Shown here piece by piece: positions 37,389 to 45,581 of a DNA stretch of 64,000 nt. The stretch lies in contig NZ_RAWG01000002.1 in assembly GCF_003611735.1 (NCBI RefSeq), positions 1-64,000 on the forward strand, given 5' to 3'. Made by a program: the position numbers and the translations under genes. Below the pieces are notes generated by a model. That model did no database searches. It saw only the letters and a list, made by a program, of their open reading frames with translations, and was not told where the DNA came from. The DNA is from Corallococcus sicarius (lineage in GTDB: Bacteria > Myxococcota > Myxococcia > Myxococcales > Myxococcaceae). Positions within the stretch are counted from its first letter, which is position 1. Each line of letters opens with the position of its first letter.

Positions 37389-37416
37389 GCACCTGTGCAG
37401 GGAGCTGCACAGGTGC
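37389..37416. promoter_or_regulatory. Perfect 12-bp inverted repeat between divergent genes
   Basis: Arms GCACCTGTGCAG and CTGCACAGGTGC flank GGAG. It lies midway between the start of the zinc-ribbon membrane protein (90 bases) and that of the GNAT acetyltransferase (48 bases). Symmetry and position suggest an operator for a dimeric regulator serving both genes; no terminator is needed here because both genes read outward. Confidence 0.55.
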
Positions 37417-37463
37417 ACACCCGGCGCTGGCCGCCGGCAACGAGGCATGGGACCGTGGAGGTC

Positions 37464-37964
37464 ATGAGCACGGAACTGACGTTGCGGCCCATCGAGGCCC
37501 GAGACGACGCGGCGATGGCCGCGGTCATTCGCGCGGTGATGCCGGAGTTCGGAGCGGACGGCCCGGGGTTCGCGATCCACGACCCCGAAGTGGACGCGAT
37601 GAGCGCGGCCTACACCCGGCCGAGGCACGCCTATTTCGTCGTCGTACAAGAAGGTCGGGTGGTGGGAGGCGGAGGCATCGCGCCGCTGGACGGAGGCGCG
37701 CCGGACGTCTGCGAGCTGCGCAAGATGTACTTCCTGCCCCAGGCCCGGGGCCACGGCGCGGGCGAGCGGTTGCTGAGACACTGTCTGGAGTTCGCGAAGG
37801 CCGCCGGCTTCCGTCAGTGCTACCTCGAAACGCTGGCCGGCATGGCGCAGGCACAGAAGCTCTACCAGCGGCTCGGCTTCGAAACCCTCTGCGCCCCCAT
37901 GGGCGGCACCGGGCACTTCGGCTGCGACCGCTGGTACGCGCTGGACCTCACGAAGAGCGCCTGA
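37464..37964 (+). CDS. GNAT family N-acetyltransferase
   Basis: A 166-residue single-domain GNAT. Motifs: LRPIEARDDAAMAAVIRAVMPEF (N-terminal helix), VVQEGRVVGGGGIAPL, ELRKMYFLPQARGHGAGERLL (acetyl-CoA pyrophosphate loop RGHGAG) and FRQCYLETLAGMAQAQKLYQRLGFE. Substrate cannot be read from sequence. The ATG follows a GGAGG by four bases; an upstream in-frame start at 37386 would run through the palindrome. It converges on the secreted protein gene, 3 bases between stops. Confidence 0.88.
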   Translation: MSTELTLRPIEARDDAAMAAVIRAVMPEFGADGPGFAIHDPEVDAMSAAYTRPRHAYFVVVQEGRVVGGGGIAPLDGGAPDVCELRKMYFLPQARGHGAGERLLRHCLEFAKAAGFRQCYLETLAGMAQAQKLYQRLGFETLCAPMGGTGHFGCDRWYALDLTKSA

Positions 37965-37967
37965 GCG

Positions 37968-38363
37968 CTACGGCATGAAGGCACGTCGCGCGAGGATCTT
38001 CCCCTCGGGCGACACCGCGTACAGCTCGAACCAGTCGAACTCCAGACCGCTGCCCACGGGCCATCCGCATCGGTCGAGACGCCGGTCGATGCGGACGAAA
38101 TAGACGCCACCCTCCTGGCCCACCACCACGTCCAGTGAGCGGGCAGAGGACTCGCACGCGCCCGCATCCTGCTTGGGAAAGCTCGCGAGCACGCGCTGGA
38201 GCGCGGCATGGGCCGCCAGGATGGCCGGGCCGTCCAGGGTCGCAAGCGGGCGGAGATCCGTGGGCCACCGGATGCCAGCCTGGGTCCCTCCATCCGTGAT
38301 GGAGGCACTCCCGCCATCCGCCACAAGCGACACCAGGAGAAGGACGTAATGGAGTTTCAGCAC
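37968..38363 (-). CDS. Hypothetical secreted protein
   Basis: A 131-residue protein starting at GTG, which follows a GGAGAGG at good spacing. The N-terminus (LKLHYVLLLVSLVADGGSA) is a likely signal peptide. The rest (DVVVGQEGGVYFVRIDRRLDRCGWPVG...FDWFELYAVSPEGKILARRAF) looks like a small mixed beta fold with two cysteines that may pair. No family recognised. Confidence 0.7.
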   Translation of the reverse strand: MLKLHYVLLLVSLVADGGSASITDGGTQAGIRWPTDLRPLATLDGPAILAAHAALQRVLASFPKQDAGACESSARSLDVVVGQEGGVYFVRIDRRLDRCGWPVGSGLEFDWFELYAVSPEGKILARRAFMP

Positions 38364-38430
38364 ACAGCACCTCTCCCACGGCAGTGGTGAGTCGGCATCA
38401 GAGCCAGCACGTTTCAAGCAGTACGGCTGA

Positions 38431-38457
38431 CTGCTCTCCCTCCTATCAAGAGAGCAG
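38431..38457. promoter_or_regulatory. 8-bp inverted repeat in a divergent promoter region
   Basis: Arms CTGCTCTC and GAGAGCAG are separated by 11 bases, between the secreted protein gene (minus) and the endonuclease III-like gene (plus). Candidate operator; only symmetry supports it. Confidence 0.35.
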
Positions 38458-38516
38458 GCCAGGACACGCAGCAAGTATTGCCCTTCCGACCCAACTTGTC
38501 AGGTCAGGAGGCCCGC

Positions 38517-39257
38517 ATGGCGGATACGAAGCAGCCCCGACGCGCCCCGCGCGTACAAAGCGCACGCACCACGCACGCCGCCCCCGCGCGCACGGACAAG
38601 CTCCCCTTCGACATCGAAGAGGTCCTCCGCCGCGTGCGCCACGAAGTGCGCTCCTTCGCGGACGCGGCGATGTTCGAACTCGCCGCGAAGGGCCATGGCT
38701 CCCTCTTCGAGCAGCTCATCGCGTGCATCCTCTCCATCCGCACGCTCGACGAGGTCAGCCTCCCCGCGTCCCTGCGCCTCCTGGAGCGCGCCAGCACCCC
38801 GGACGCCCTCGCCCGCCTCACACCCGAAGCCATCGACGCGCTCATCCAGCCCGTCACCTTCCACGAAGCCAAGGCGTACCAGGTCCACGCCATCGCCGTG
38901 CGCACGCGCGACGAATTCCACGGCCAGCTCCCCGCCGACCCGGACGTGCTCCAGACGTTCAAGGGCGTGGGCCCCAAGTGCGCGCACCTGGCGCTCGGCA
39001 TCGCTTGCGGCCACGAGGTCATCAGCGTGGACATCCACGTCCACCGCGTCACCAACCGCTGGGGCTACGTGAAGGCCTCCACCCCGGAGCGCACCCTCGC
39101 CGCGCTCGAAGCCGTCCTCCCACGCCCCTACTGGGTGGAGCTCAACCGGCTCCTCGTCCCCTTCGGCAAGCACGTGTGCACCGGCTCCCGCCCGAAGTGC
39201 TCCACCTGCCCCGTGCTCTCCTACTGCCGGCAGGAGGGCGTCACCTCCCACCGGTAG
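38517..39257 (+). CDS. Endonuclease III-like DNA glycosylase (HhH-GPD, 4Fe-4S)
   Basis: A 246-residue base-excision repair enzyme. After a basic, disordered N-terminus (~residues 1-28) comes the HhH-GPD fold: FKGVGPKCAHLAL (hairpin with candidate catalytic Lys), VISVDIHVHRVTNRWG (catalytic Asp), and the iron-sulfur loop C-x6-C-x2-C-x5-C in CTGSRPKCSTCPVLSYC. It should remove oxidised pyrimidines and nick the abasic site. The domain is divergent from standard Nth (VDIH for VDTH, FHEAKAYQV region), so it may be a second paralogue. The start has CAGGAGG upstream. Confidence 0.9.
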   Translation: MADTKQPRRAPRVQSARTTHAAPARTDKLPFDIEEVLRRVRHEVRSFADAAMFELAAKGHGSLFEQLIACILSIRTLDEVSLPASLRLLERASTPDALARLTPEAIDALIQPVTFHEAKAYQVHAIAVRTRDEFHGQLPADPDVLQTFKGVGPKCAHLALGIACGHEVISVDIHVHRVTNRWGYVKASTPERTLAALEAVLPRPYWVELNRLLVPFGKHVCTGSRPKCSTCPVLSYCRQEGVTSHR

Positions 39258-39266
39258 CGCCGCGCC

Positions 39267-40532
39267 CTACCGGTCCCGCCCCGCGAACTGCGTCGCCCGG
39301 CGCGCGAACCTGCGCCACGGGTTCGTCCGCCCACCGTTCTGCAGCGTGACCTCCTTCGAGTGTCGGATGTCCTTCTCCCAGCACCCCTCCAGCTTCGCGG
39401 CGATCTCCTTGTCCTCGAACACCAGCGACCCCTCGCTCAACTTGTTGAGCGACAGCGCATCCAGGTTCGTGGAGCCCACTACGCAAAGCCAGTCATCCAC
39501 GAGCATCGTCTTCGCGTGCATCATCGCCGGCTGGTACTCCCAGATGCGCACGCCCGCTGCCAGCAGCCGCTCATACGTGGACCGCTGCGACGCGCGCACC
39601 ACCGGCACGTCGTGGTGCCCACCGGGCCCCAGCACGCGCACGTCCACGCCCTGCCGGACCTTCACCTCCAGCTGCTCCAGGATGGCGTTGGGCGGCGTGA
39701 AGTACGCATTGGCAATCCACAACCGCTTCGTCGCCGCCGCCACCACCAGGCGCACCATCCGCTCCGCCTCGGTGATGCCCAGCCGCCCCGTGCTGTCGAT
39801 GAACGCCGCGCACCCGCCGCCGTCCGGCTTCAGCTCCGGGAAGGCCTCGCGCGGCAGCAGCCCGCCGCCCGACTCCTGCCAGTGCTTGGCGAAGGTGACC
39901 TGGATGCGCCGGACCTCCGGCCCCTCCACGCGGATGTGCGTGTCGCGCCAGTTGTCCTCCTTCAGCCCGTCGCCCTCCCACACCTTCCAGATGCCGAAGC
40001 CGCCCGTGAACGCGACCCTCCCGTCCACCACGACGATCTTCTGGTGGGAGCGCCCCAACAGCCGCCCCAGCACCTTGCCCGCGAGCAGCCGGTAGTAGTG
40101 CACCTCCACGCCCGCTTCGGTGAGCCGCTTCTCCACCTTCTGGTCGAAGTCCTTGTCCCCCGTCGTCTCCTCGCTGCCCACGGGGTCCACCACCACGCGG
40201 CACTGCACCCCCGCCCGCGCGCGCTCCGTCAGCGCCTCCACGAAGCGGTCCGACAGCTCGCACGGCCGCCAGATGTAGATGAGCATGTGGACGCTGTGCT
40301 TCGCCGCGCGGATGTCCTGCAACATCCGCTCGAAGACCTGGCTGTTCTCCAGCAGCTCCATCCGGTGCCCTGGCGACAGGCCCACGCCCGCGGACTGGTA
40401 GAGCGCGAACGAGAAGCCCTCCGGACCGGGCGGCAGCTCGAACGGTCCCTGCATCTCGTGCTTGCGGTTCGCACCATCGAAGCCATGGGCCCCCGGCTGG
40501 GGCAGCAGTTCCACGTCCTGGAGGTCGCTCAT
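39267..40532 (-). CDS. Phospholipase D family protein, cardiolipin synthase-like
   Basis: A 421-residue protein with two HKD motifs: RSHQKIVVVDGRVAFTGGFG and MMHAKTMLVDDWLCVVGSTNLD. Both catalytic His/Lys pairs are intact, and the spacing matches bacterial cardiolipin synthases (ClsB/ClsC-like, without N-terminal membrane helices). It probably makes or remodels cardiolipin on the inner membrane, although other PLD activities are possible. The start MSDLQDVELLPQPG is chosen because an upstream extension shadows the divergent oxidase gene. It converges on the glycosylase gene, 9 bases between stops. Confidence 0.88.
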   Translation of the reverse strand: MSDLQDVELLPQPGAHGFDGANRKHEMQGPFELPPGPEGFSFALYQSAGVGLSPGHRMELLENSQVFERMLQDIRAAKHSVHMLIYIWRPCELSDRFVEALTERARAGVQCRVVVDPVGSEETTGDKDFDQKVEKRLTEAGVEVHYYRLLAGKVLGRLLGRSHQKIVVVDGRVAFTGGFGIWKVWEGDGLKEDNWRDTHIRVEGPEVRRIQVTFAKHWQESGGGLLPREAFPELKPDGGGCAAFIDSTGRLGITEAERMVRLVVAAATKRLWIANAYFTPPNAILEQLEVKVRQGVDVRVLGPGGHHDVPVVRASQRSTYERLLAAGVRIWEYQPAMMHAKTMLVDDWLCVVGSTNLDALSLNKLSEGSLVFEDKEIAAKLEGCWEKDIRHSKEVTLQNGGRTNPWRRFARRATQFAGRDR

Positions 40533-40676
40533 TGGACCCAACGTAAGAACGCCCCGCGCCGCACGGGAGTGACCGCCCGTCTCCCCGTCCGCGCGGTGAA
40601 CAGGACTCCATTCCGTCATTGCCGCCCCGTTCCACCATGGCGAGACTGCGCCCGTTCCCTCGCCTGGAGAGATTTC

Positions 40677-43091
40677 ATGCTCGATGCCCCTTCGCGTCCC
40701 CTGGCCCGGGAGCTGTTGTCGCAGCCGAAGCTCACCCCCCTCATCCCCATGCTCTACGTCGCCTGGACGGACGGCGAGCTGACGACCGGGGAGCTGCGCG
40801 CCCTGGGCGCCGCCGCACGCGAACAGCCCTGGCTGGACCTCAAGGCCAGCAGCGTCCTGGCCCTCTGGGTGGATCCGCTGCGTCCGCCCCCGCCCCGGGA
40901 GCTGGCCCTGCTGCGCGAGCACATCCGCGCCACCGCCCAGCACTTGGTCGGCAACGAGCACCACACCCTCGCGGGCCTGGGCGTGCACCTGGCCCAGGTC
41001 CTCGGCGGGGACGCGCCCGTGGGCATGCCCCTGCCCCAGCTGGGCCAGGCCCTGGCGGCGCTGGAGGCCACGCTGGGCGTGGACGGCAAGGAGGCGGTGC
41101 GCTCGCTGCTGCCCCAGGCCTCGCGCACCGCTCACTCGGAAGCTCCGTCCAACGCGCCGTCCTTCGAACCCCAGGCGATGACGGTCGTGCTGGATCGCAC
41201 CTACGCGAACGTGCGCAAGCAGGTGCGCGGCTGGTTGCAGGACGCGGACTTCCGTTACAAGGAAGGCCTGAGCACCACCGCCTACCGAGACCAGGTCTTC
41301 GACTGGCTCAAGCACCTGGCGGATGACGGCCTGGGGCAGCTCGCCTTCCCCAAGGGCCGCGAGGGCGGCGCGGACCTGGGCGCGTTCATCGCCGCCTTCG
41401 AGACGATGGCCTTCTTCGACCTGAGCCTCGTCATCAAGGCGGGCGTCCACTTCGGCCTGTTCGGCTCCAGCATCCTCTTCCTGGGCACGAAGCGGCACCA
41501 CCAACAGTACCTCCCGAAGGTCGCCTCACTGGAGCTGCCCGGCTGCTTCGCGATGAGCGAGCTGGGCCACGGCTCCAACGTGCGCGACTGCGAGACGGTG
41601 GCCCGCTACGACGCGGCCACGAGCGAGTTCGTCATCGACACGCCGTCGGAGACCGCGCGCAAGGAGTGGATTGGCAACGCGGCCCGGCACGCGCGCATGG
41701 CCACCGTGTTCGCGCAGCTGGAGGTGGGCGGCGAACGGCTGGGCGTGCACGCGCTGCTCGTCCCGCTGCGCGATGAGAACGGCAAGGTGCTCCCAGGCAT
41801 CCGCATCGAGGACTGCGGCGACAAGATGGGCCTCAACGGCGTGGACAACGGCCGGCTGTGGTTCCACGGCGTGCGCGTGCCGCGTGAGAACCTGCTCGAC
41901 CGCTATGGCCAGGTGACGGAGGCCGGCGAGTACACCAGCTCCATCACCGGCGACTCCAAGCGCTTCTTCACCATGCTGGGCGCGCTCGTCGCGGGCCGGG
42001 TGAGCGTGGCGTGCGCGTCCCTGAGCGCGGCCAAGAGCGCGCTCACCATCGCCGTGCGCTACGGCGACCTGCGCCGCCAGTTCGGCCCCGCCGGCGCGCG
42101 CGAGGTGCGCCTGCTGGACCACCAGTCGCACCAGCTGCGCCTCTTGCCCCTCGTGGCCAAGGCCTACGCGCTGGACTTCGCGCTGGAGCACCTGGTGGAC
42201 CGCTACGTCCACCGCACCGAGGACGACGCGCGCGAGGTGGAGGCGCTGGCCGCGGGCCTGAAGGCCTACGCGTCATGGAACGCCACCGCCACGGTGCAGG
42301 AGGCGCGCGAGGCGTGCGGCGGCCAGGGCTACCTCACCGCGAACCGGCTGCCGTCGCTCAAGGCGGACACGGACGTGTTCACCACCTTCGAGGGCGACAA
42401 CACCGTGCTCATGCTGCTGGTCGCCAAGGGGCTGCTGACGGGCTACCGCCAGCGCTTCGAGGACGACCGTGTCTTCGCGGTGCTCAAGCTCATCGTGGAC
42501 CGGGCGGCCACGGTGATGACGGACCGCAACCCCATCGCGGGCCGGCGCACCCACAGCGACCACCTGCGCGACAGCGACTTCCACCTGCGCGCGCTGCGCT
42601 TCCGCGAGGAGGAGATCCTCGCGTCCGTGTCCAAGCGGATCCGCAAGCGGCTGACGGCGGGCGTGGAGTCCTTCGAGGCCTTCAACCAGGTGCAGACGCA
42701 CCTGCTGGCCCTGGCGCACGCCAGCGTGGAGCGCATCGTGCTGGAGCAGTTCCTGCACGGCGTGGCGGCGGTGAAGGACGAAGCGCTCAAGCCGGTGCTG
42801 GGGCGGCTGGCGGACCTCTTCGGCCTGTCGTGCATGGAGTCCGCCAGCGGGTGGTTCCTGGAGCACGGCTACCTGGAGGCCCCCAAGGCCAAGGCCATCC
42901 GCCGGGAGCGCGTGCAGCTGTGCCTGGAGCTGCGGCCGGATGCGTTGGGGCTGGTGGACGCGTTCGGCATCCCCGACTCGTGCCTGGCGGCGCCCATCGG
43001 CCTGGGGCGGCTGGCGCCCGGCGGTGAACGGTTCGACGACGGGGCGGCTGACGGCGCCCGCGACGGCTCGGCAGACTCGCGCGCGACATGA
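40677..43091 (+). CDS. TerB-like domain fused to acyl-CoA oxidase/dehydrogenase
   Basis: An 804-residue fusion. Residues ~15-140 look like a TerB/tellurite-resistance helical domain (TPLIPMLYVAWTDGELTTGELRAL). The rest is an acyl-CoA oxidase-type flavoprotein: FAMSELGHGSNV, EWIGNAARHARMATVFAQL, GVDNGRLWFHGVRVPRENLL, EACGGQGYL, and the catalytic Glu572 in TTFEGDNTVLML, the form typical of oxidases. It should oxidise acyl-CoA to trans-2-enoyl-CoA, perhaps passing electrons to O2. The start MLDAPSRPLAREL directly precedes the TerB-like part. It overlaps the next gene by four bases. Confidence 0.87.
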   Translation: MLDAPSRPLARELLSQPKLTPLIPMLYVAWTDGELTTGELRALGAAAREQPWLDLKASSVLALWVDPLRPPPPRELALLREHIRATAQHLVGNEHHTLAGLGVHLAQVLGGDAPVGMPLPQLGQALAALEATLGVDGKEAVRSLLPQASRTAHSEAPSNAPSFEPQAMTVVLDRTYANVRKQVRGWLQDADFRYKEGLSTTAYRDQVFDWLKHLADDGLGQLAFPKGREGGADLGAFIAAFETMAFFDLSLVIKAGVHFGLFGSSILFLGTKRHHQQYLPKVASLELPGCFAMSELGHGSNVRDCETVARYDAATSEFVIDTPSETARKEWIGNAARHARMATVFAQLEVGGERLGVHALLVPLRDENGKVLPGIRIEDCGDKMGLNGVDNGRLWFHGVRVPRENLLDRYGQVTEAGEYTSSITGDSKRFFTMLGALVAGRVSVACASLSAAKSALTIAVRYGDLRRQFGPAGAREVRLLDHQSHQLRLLPLVAKAYALDFALEHLVDRYVHRTEDDAREVEALAAGLKAYASWNATATVQEAREACGGQGYLTANRLPSLKADTDVFTTFEGDNTVLMLLVAKGLLTGYRQRFEDDRVFAVLKLIVDRAATVMTDRNPIAGRRTHSDHLRDSDFHLRALRFREEEILASVSKRIRKRLTAGVESFEAFNQVQTHLLALAHASVERIVLEQFLHGVAAVKDEALKPVLGRLADLFGLSCMESASGWFLEHGYLEAPKAKAIRRERVQLCLELRPDALGLVDAFGIPDSCLAAPIGLGRLAPGGERFDDGAADGARDGSADSRAT

Positions 43092-43606
43092 GGACACGTG
43101 CGTGGTGTTGGCTGGGGCTCCTGGGACTGGGGATGAGCGGTTGCGCGACGCTCTCCCCGGCGGAGCAGGCTCGGCAGGTCAGCGCGACCAACAAGGAGCG
43201 CGCCCGGCTGTTCACGGAAGAGGTCTACAACCAGAAGCGCCTGGAGCGCATCCCCGAGTACGTCGCGGCCGACTACGTGGACCGCTCGGAGGACGCGCCC
43301 CGGGAGCTGCGGGGGCCTGAGGTGGTGCGCACCCAGGCGGAAGCCGGCTTCGCGCTCTTTCCGGACCTGCGCTTCGAATTGCTCCACATCCTGGCGGAGG
43401 ACGACTGGGTGATGGTGCGCTGGCGCGCGGTGGGCACCGACGCCAAGGGCCCCCCGGCCGCGGACGGCAAGCCGCGCCCGGTGACGCTCCAGGGGGACTC
43501 GCTGTACCGGCTGCGCGACGGCCGCTTCGTGGAGTCCTGGGACCTCACCGACCGGCTCTCCCCGCTGCTCCAGCGCGGGTACAAGGTCGTACCCCCGGAC
43601 CCGTGA
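43088..43606 (+). CDS. SnoaL-like ester-cyclase-fold lipoprotein
   Basis: A 172-residue protein with lipobox LGMSGC (Cys19) and a SnoaL/NTF2-like domain: FTEEVYNQKRLERIPEYVAADYVDRSE, GFALFPDLRFELLHILAEDDWVMVRWRAVGTD and the ending RDGRFVESWDLTDRL. This domain is common in soluble proteins and rarer with a lipid anchor. Its start overlaps the oxidase stop (ATGA), so the two are translationally coupled. Substrate or ligand unknown. Confidence 0.83.
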   Translation: MRTRAWCWLGLLGLGMSGCATLSPAEQARQVSATNKERARLFTEEVYNQKRLERIPEYVAADYVDRSEDAPRELRGPEVVRTQAEAGFALFPDLRFELLHILAEDDWVMVRWRAVGTDAKGPPAADGKPRPVTLQGDSLYRLRDGRFVESWDLTDRLSPLLQRGYKVVPPDP

Positions 43607-43656
43607 CAGCGTCTTCCCATTGACACTTGCGCACCGGAACCCCCAGGGTCCCGGGC

Positions 43657-44976
43657 ATGAAGATGAACGCCGGGCCCATGCGGGCCTCAGACAAGGCCCG
43701 TCAGAGCGCCTTCCGCACGGCCTTCCCGCCCCACGGCCCCCAGGGCGCGTCGTGGGGCGGCAGGCTCTTGCGACTCTTCGGTTGGGGCCTGGTGCTGCTC
43801 GGCGCCTTCGCGCTCGTCGTCGTCATCGACGGCTGGACCGCGTTCGGCAAGGGCGCGAGCGGCGCGCGGCGCGAGCGGATGGAGCGCTCGGCCCAGTGGA
43901 AGGACGGCGGCTTCGTCAACCCGGAGCCCATCATCAACCACTGGCAGGAGAGCTTCTCCAGCATGTTCCATGCGAGCCCGGACAGCAGCCCCCAGGCGCC
44001 GCTGACCGTGGAGCGCATCGACCCGAAGCGCTTCGCCACGCCCCCGCCGGGCGGGGTGCGCATCACCTGGTTCGGGCACTCCTCCACGCTGGTGGAGGTG
44101 GACGGGCACCGCGTGCTCACGGACCCCGTCTGGGGCGAGCGCACGTCGCCGCTGGAGTGGCTGGGCCCGAAGCGCTGGTTCCCGGCGCCCATCGAGCTCA
44201 GCGAATTGCCGCCCATCGACGCGGTGGTCATCTCCCACGACCACTACGACCACCTGGACTTCGCCACCGTCCGCGCGATGAAGGACTGGAACACCACCTT
44301 CGTGGTGCCGCTGGGGATAGGCGCGCACCTGGAGTACTGGGGCATTCCGGCCGAGCGCATCGTGGAGCTGGACTGGTGGGAGCGCACGCGCGTGAAGGGG
44401 TTGGACATCGTGTGCACGCCGGCCCGTCACGCGTCGGGCCGCTTCCTCCAGCAGAACAAGACGCTGTGGTCGGGCTGGGCGCTCGTGGGGCCGGAGCACC
44501 GCGTCTACTACTCCGGCGACACCGGCCTGTTCCCCGCCATGGAGGAGATTGGCGCGAAGCTGGGGCCCTTCGACGCGACGCTGATTGAATCCGGCCAGTA
44601 CGGCGCGGGCTGGCCGGACTGGCACCTGGGGCCGGAGCAGGCCGTGCTCGCCCACCGGCTGGTGCGCGGCCGGCTGATGCTGCCCGTGCACTGGGGGCTG
44701 CTCACCCTGGCCACCCACGCCTGGACGGAGCCCATGGAGCGCTCGCTGGTGGCCGCGAAGCACGACGGGGTGAGCATCGCCGCGCCCCGGCTCGGGCAGG
44801 ACCTGCTCGTCCAGACGCCGCCCGCCGTGCAGCGCTGGTGGCCGGAAGTCCCCTGGCAGACCGCGGCGCAGGCCCCCATCGTGGCCAGCCAGATTCCGCC
44901 CGCGACCCGCCAGGGACCTCCGGCGCTGCCGCTCCTCGCGGCTCCAGCCGCCGCGATTCCCCAAGCCGCCCAATGA
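43657..44976 (+). CDS. Membrane-anchored MBL-fold hydrolase (NAPE-PLD/UlaG-like)
   Basis: A 439-residue protein with one N-terminal transmembrane helix (~residues 38-62) and an MBL domain. Metal motifs: FGHSSTLVE, ISHDHYDHLD (HxHxDH), ARHASGR, YYSGDTGL (bridging Asp) and LPVHWG. The layout resembles NAPE-PLD-type phosphodiesterases, so it may act on lipids or nucleotides in the periplasm; substrate unknown. A Pro/Ala-rich C-terminal tail (PIVASQIPPATRQG...) is unusual for the family. The start MKMNAGPM is one of several close ATGs (43657, 43663, 43678). It overlaps the DUF3293 gene by four bases. Confidence 0.85.
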   Translation: MKMNAGPMRASDKARQSAFRTAFPPHGPQGASWGGRLLRLFGWGLVLLGAFALVVVIDGWTAFGKGASGARRERMERSAQWKDGGFVNPEPIINHWQESFSSMFHASPDSSPQAPLTVERIDPKRFATPPPGGVRITWFGHSSTLVEVDGHRVLTDPVWGERTSPLEWLGPKRWFPAPIELSELPPIDAVVISHDHYDHLDFATVRAMKDWNTTFVVPLGIGAHLEYWGIPAERIVELDWWERTRVKGLDIVCTPARHASGRFLQQNKTLWSGWALVGPEHRVYYSGDTGLFPAMEEIGAKLGPFDATLIESGQYGAGWPDWHLGPEQAVLAHRLVRGRLMLPVHWGLLTLATHAWTEPMERSLVAAKHDGVSIAAPRLGQDLLVQTPPAVQRWWPEVPWQTAAQAPIVASQIPPATRQGPPALPLLAAPAAAIPQAAQ

Positions 44977-45422
44977 GTGACGCGCGGAGGGCCGCGCTGC
45001 GCAAGGCCTTCCAGGCGACAGGCTATGTCGTGGCCCCGCATCCGCTCGTCGGGGGCGTGAAGCACGTGCTGCGCGTGGACGCCGTGCACCCGGCGCTGGA
45101 CGCCGCGCTCACCGCGCACGGGCACGCCACCTGGGCCTTCCTCACCGCGTGGAACCCCCACGCGCGGTCGCGCTCCCCCCGGACCAACGCGGGGCTCCAG
45201 CGCACCCTGCGAGGCCTGCTCGAAGCCCGGGGCCAGCCCTTCGTGCCCGCGGTGGGCGTGGCGGAGGACCGGAGCTGGTTCGAGGAGAGCCTCTTCGTCC
45301 CCGGCCTGTCGCGCGACGAGGCGTGGCGCCTGGGCCGGCTGTTCCAGCAGGAGGCGGTGCTCTGGAGCCGCGTGGGTGGGGCCGCGGAACTCCTCGGGTG
45401 TCAGGATCCTCCCAGCCCTTGA
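44973..45422 (+). CDS. DUF3293 domain protein
   Basis: A 149-residue cytoplasmic protein. The DUF3293 core is readable as WAFLTAWNPHARSRSPRTNAGLQRTLRGLLEA, then VGVAEDRSWFEESLFVPGLSRDEAWRLGRLFQQEAVLW. The family has no assigned function. Its ATG overlaps the MBL hydrolase stop (ATGA). Confidence 0.82.
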   Translation: MSDARRAALRKAFQATGYVVAPHPLVGGVKHVLRVDAVHPALDAALTAHGHATWAFLTAWNPHARSRSPRTNAGLQRTLRGLLEARGQPFVPAVGVAEDRSWFEESLFVPGLSRDEAWRLGRLFQQEAVLWSRVGGAAELLGCQDPPSP

Positions 45423-45434
45423 AGCACGGGCTTT

Positions 45435-45465
45435 TGTCGTCCGCTTCACACAGTGCGGGACGACA
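45435..45465. promoter_or_regulatory. 8-bp inverted repeat between DUF3293 and 5'-nucleotidase genes
   Basis: Arms TGTCGTCC and GGACGACA are separated by 15 bases, 13 bases after one stop codon and about 115 before the next start. It may terminate the upstream operon or be an operator for the nucleotidase gene; no T-run follows, so termination is uncertain. Confidence 0.35.
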
Positions 45466-45581
45466 CCCATTCGGGACAGAGCACTCACTGCGGCGCCACG
45501 GGGCGGTGCCATGGTGCGCGCCTTTTCCAGGGGAGTCGTGTCCTGCGCGCCTCCCCATGACTGACACCAGGAGCCGCCTCG

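Noticed and set aside
31615-37467. Very long open frame on the plus strand opposite the giant membrane protein
   Set aside because: His/Arg/Gln/Gly-rich translation without domains; a mirror of a high-GC gene. The minus-strand frame has a zinc ribbon, a proper start and helices.
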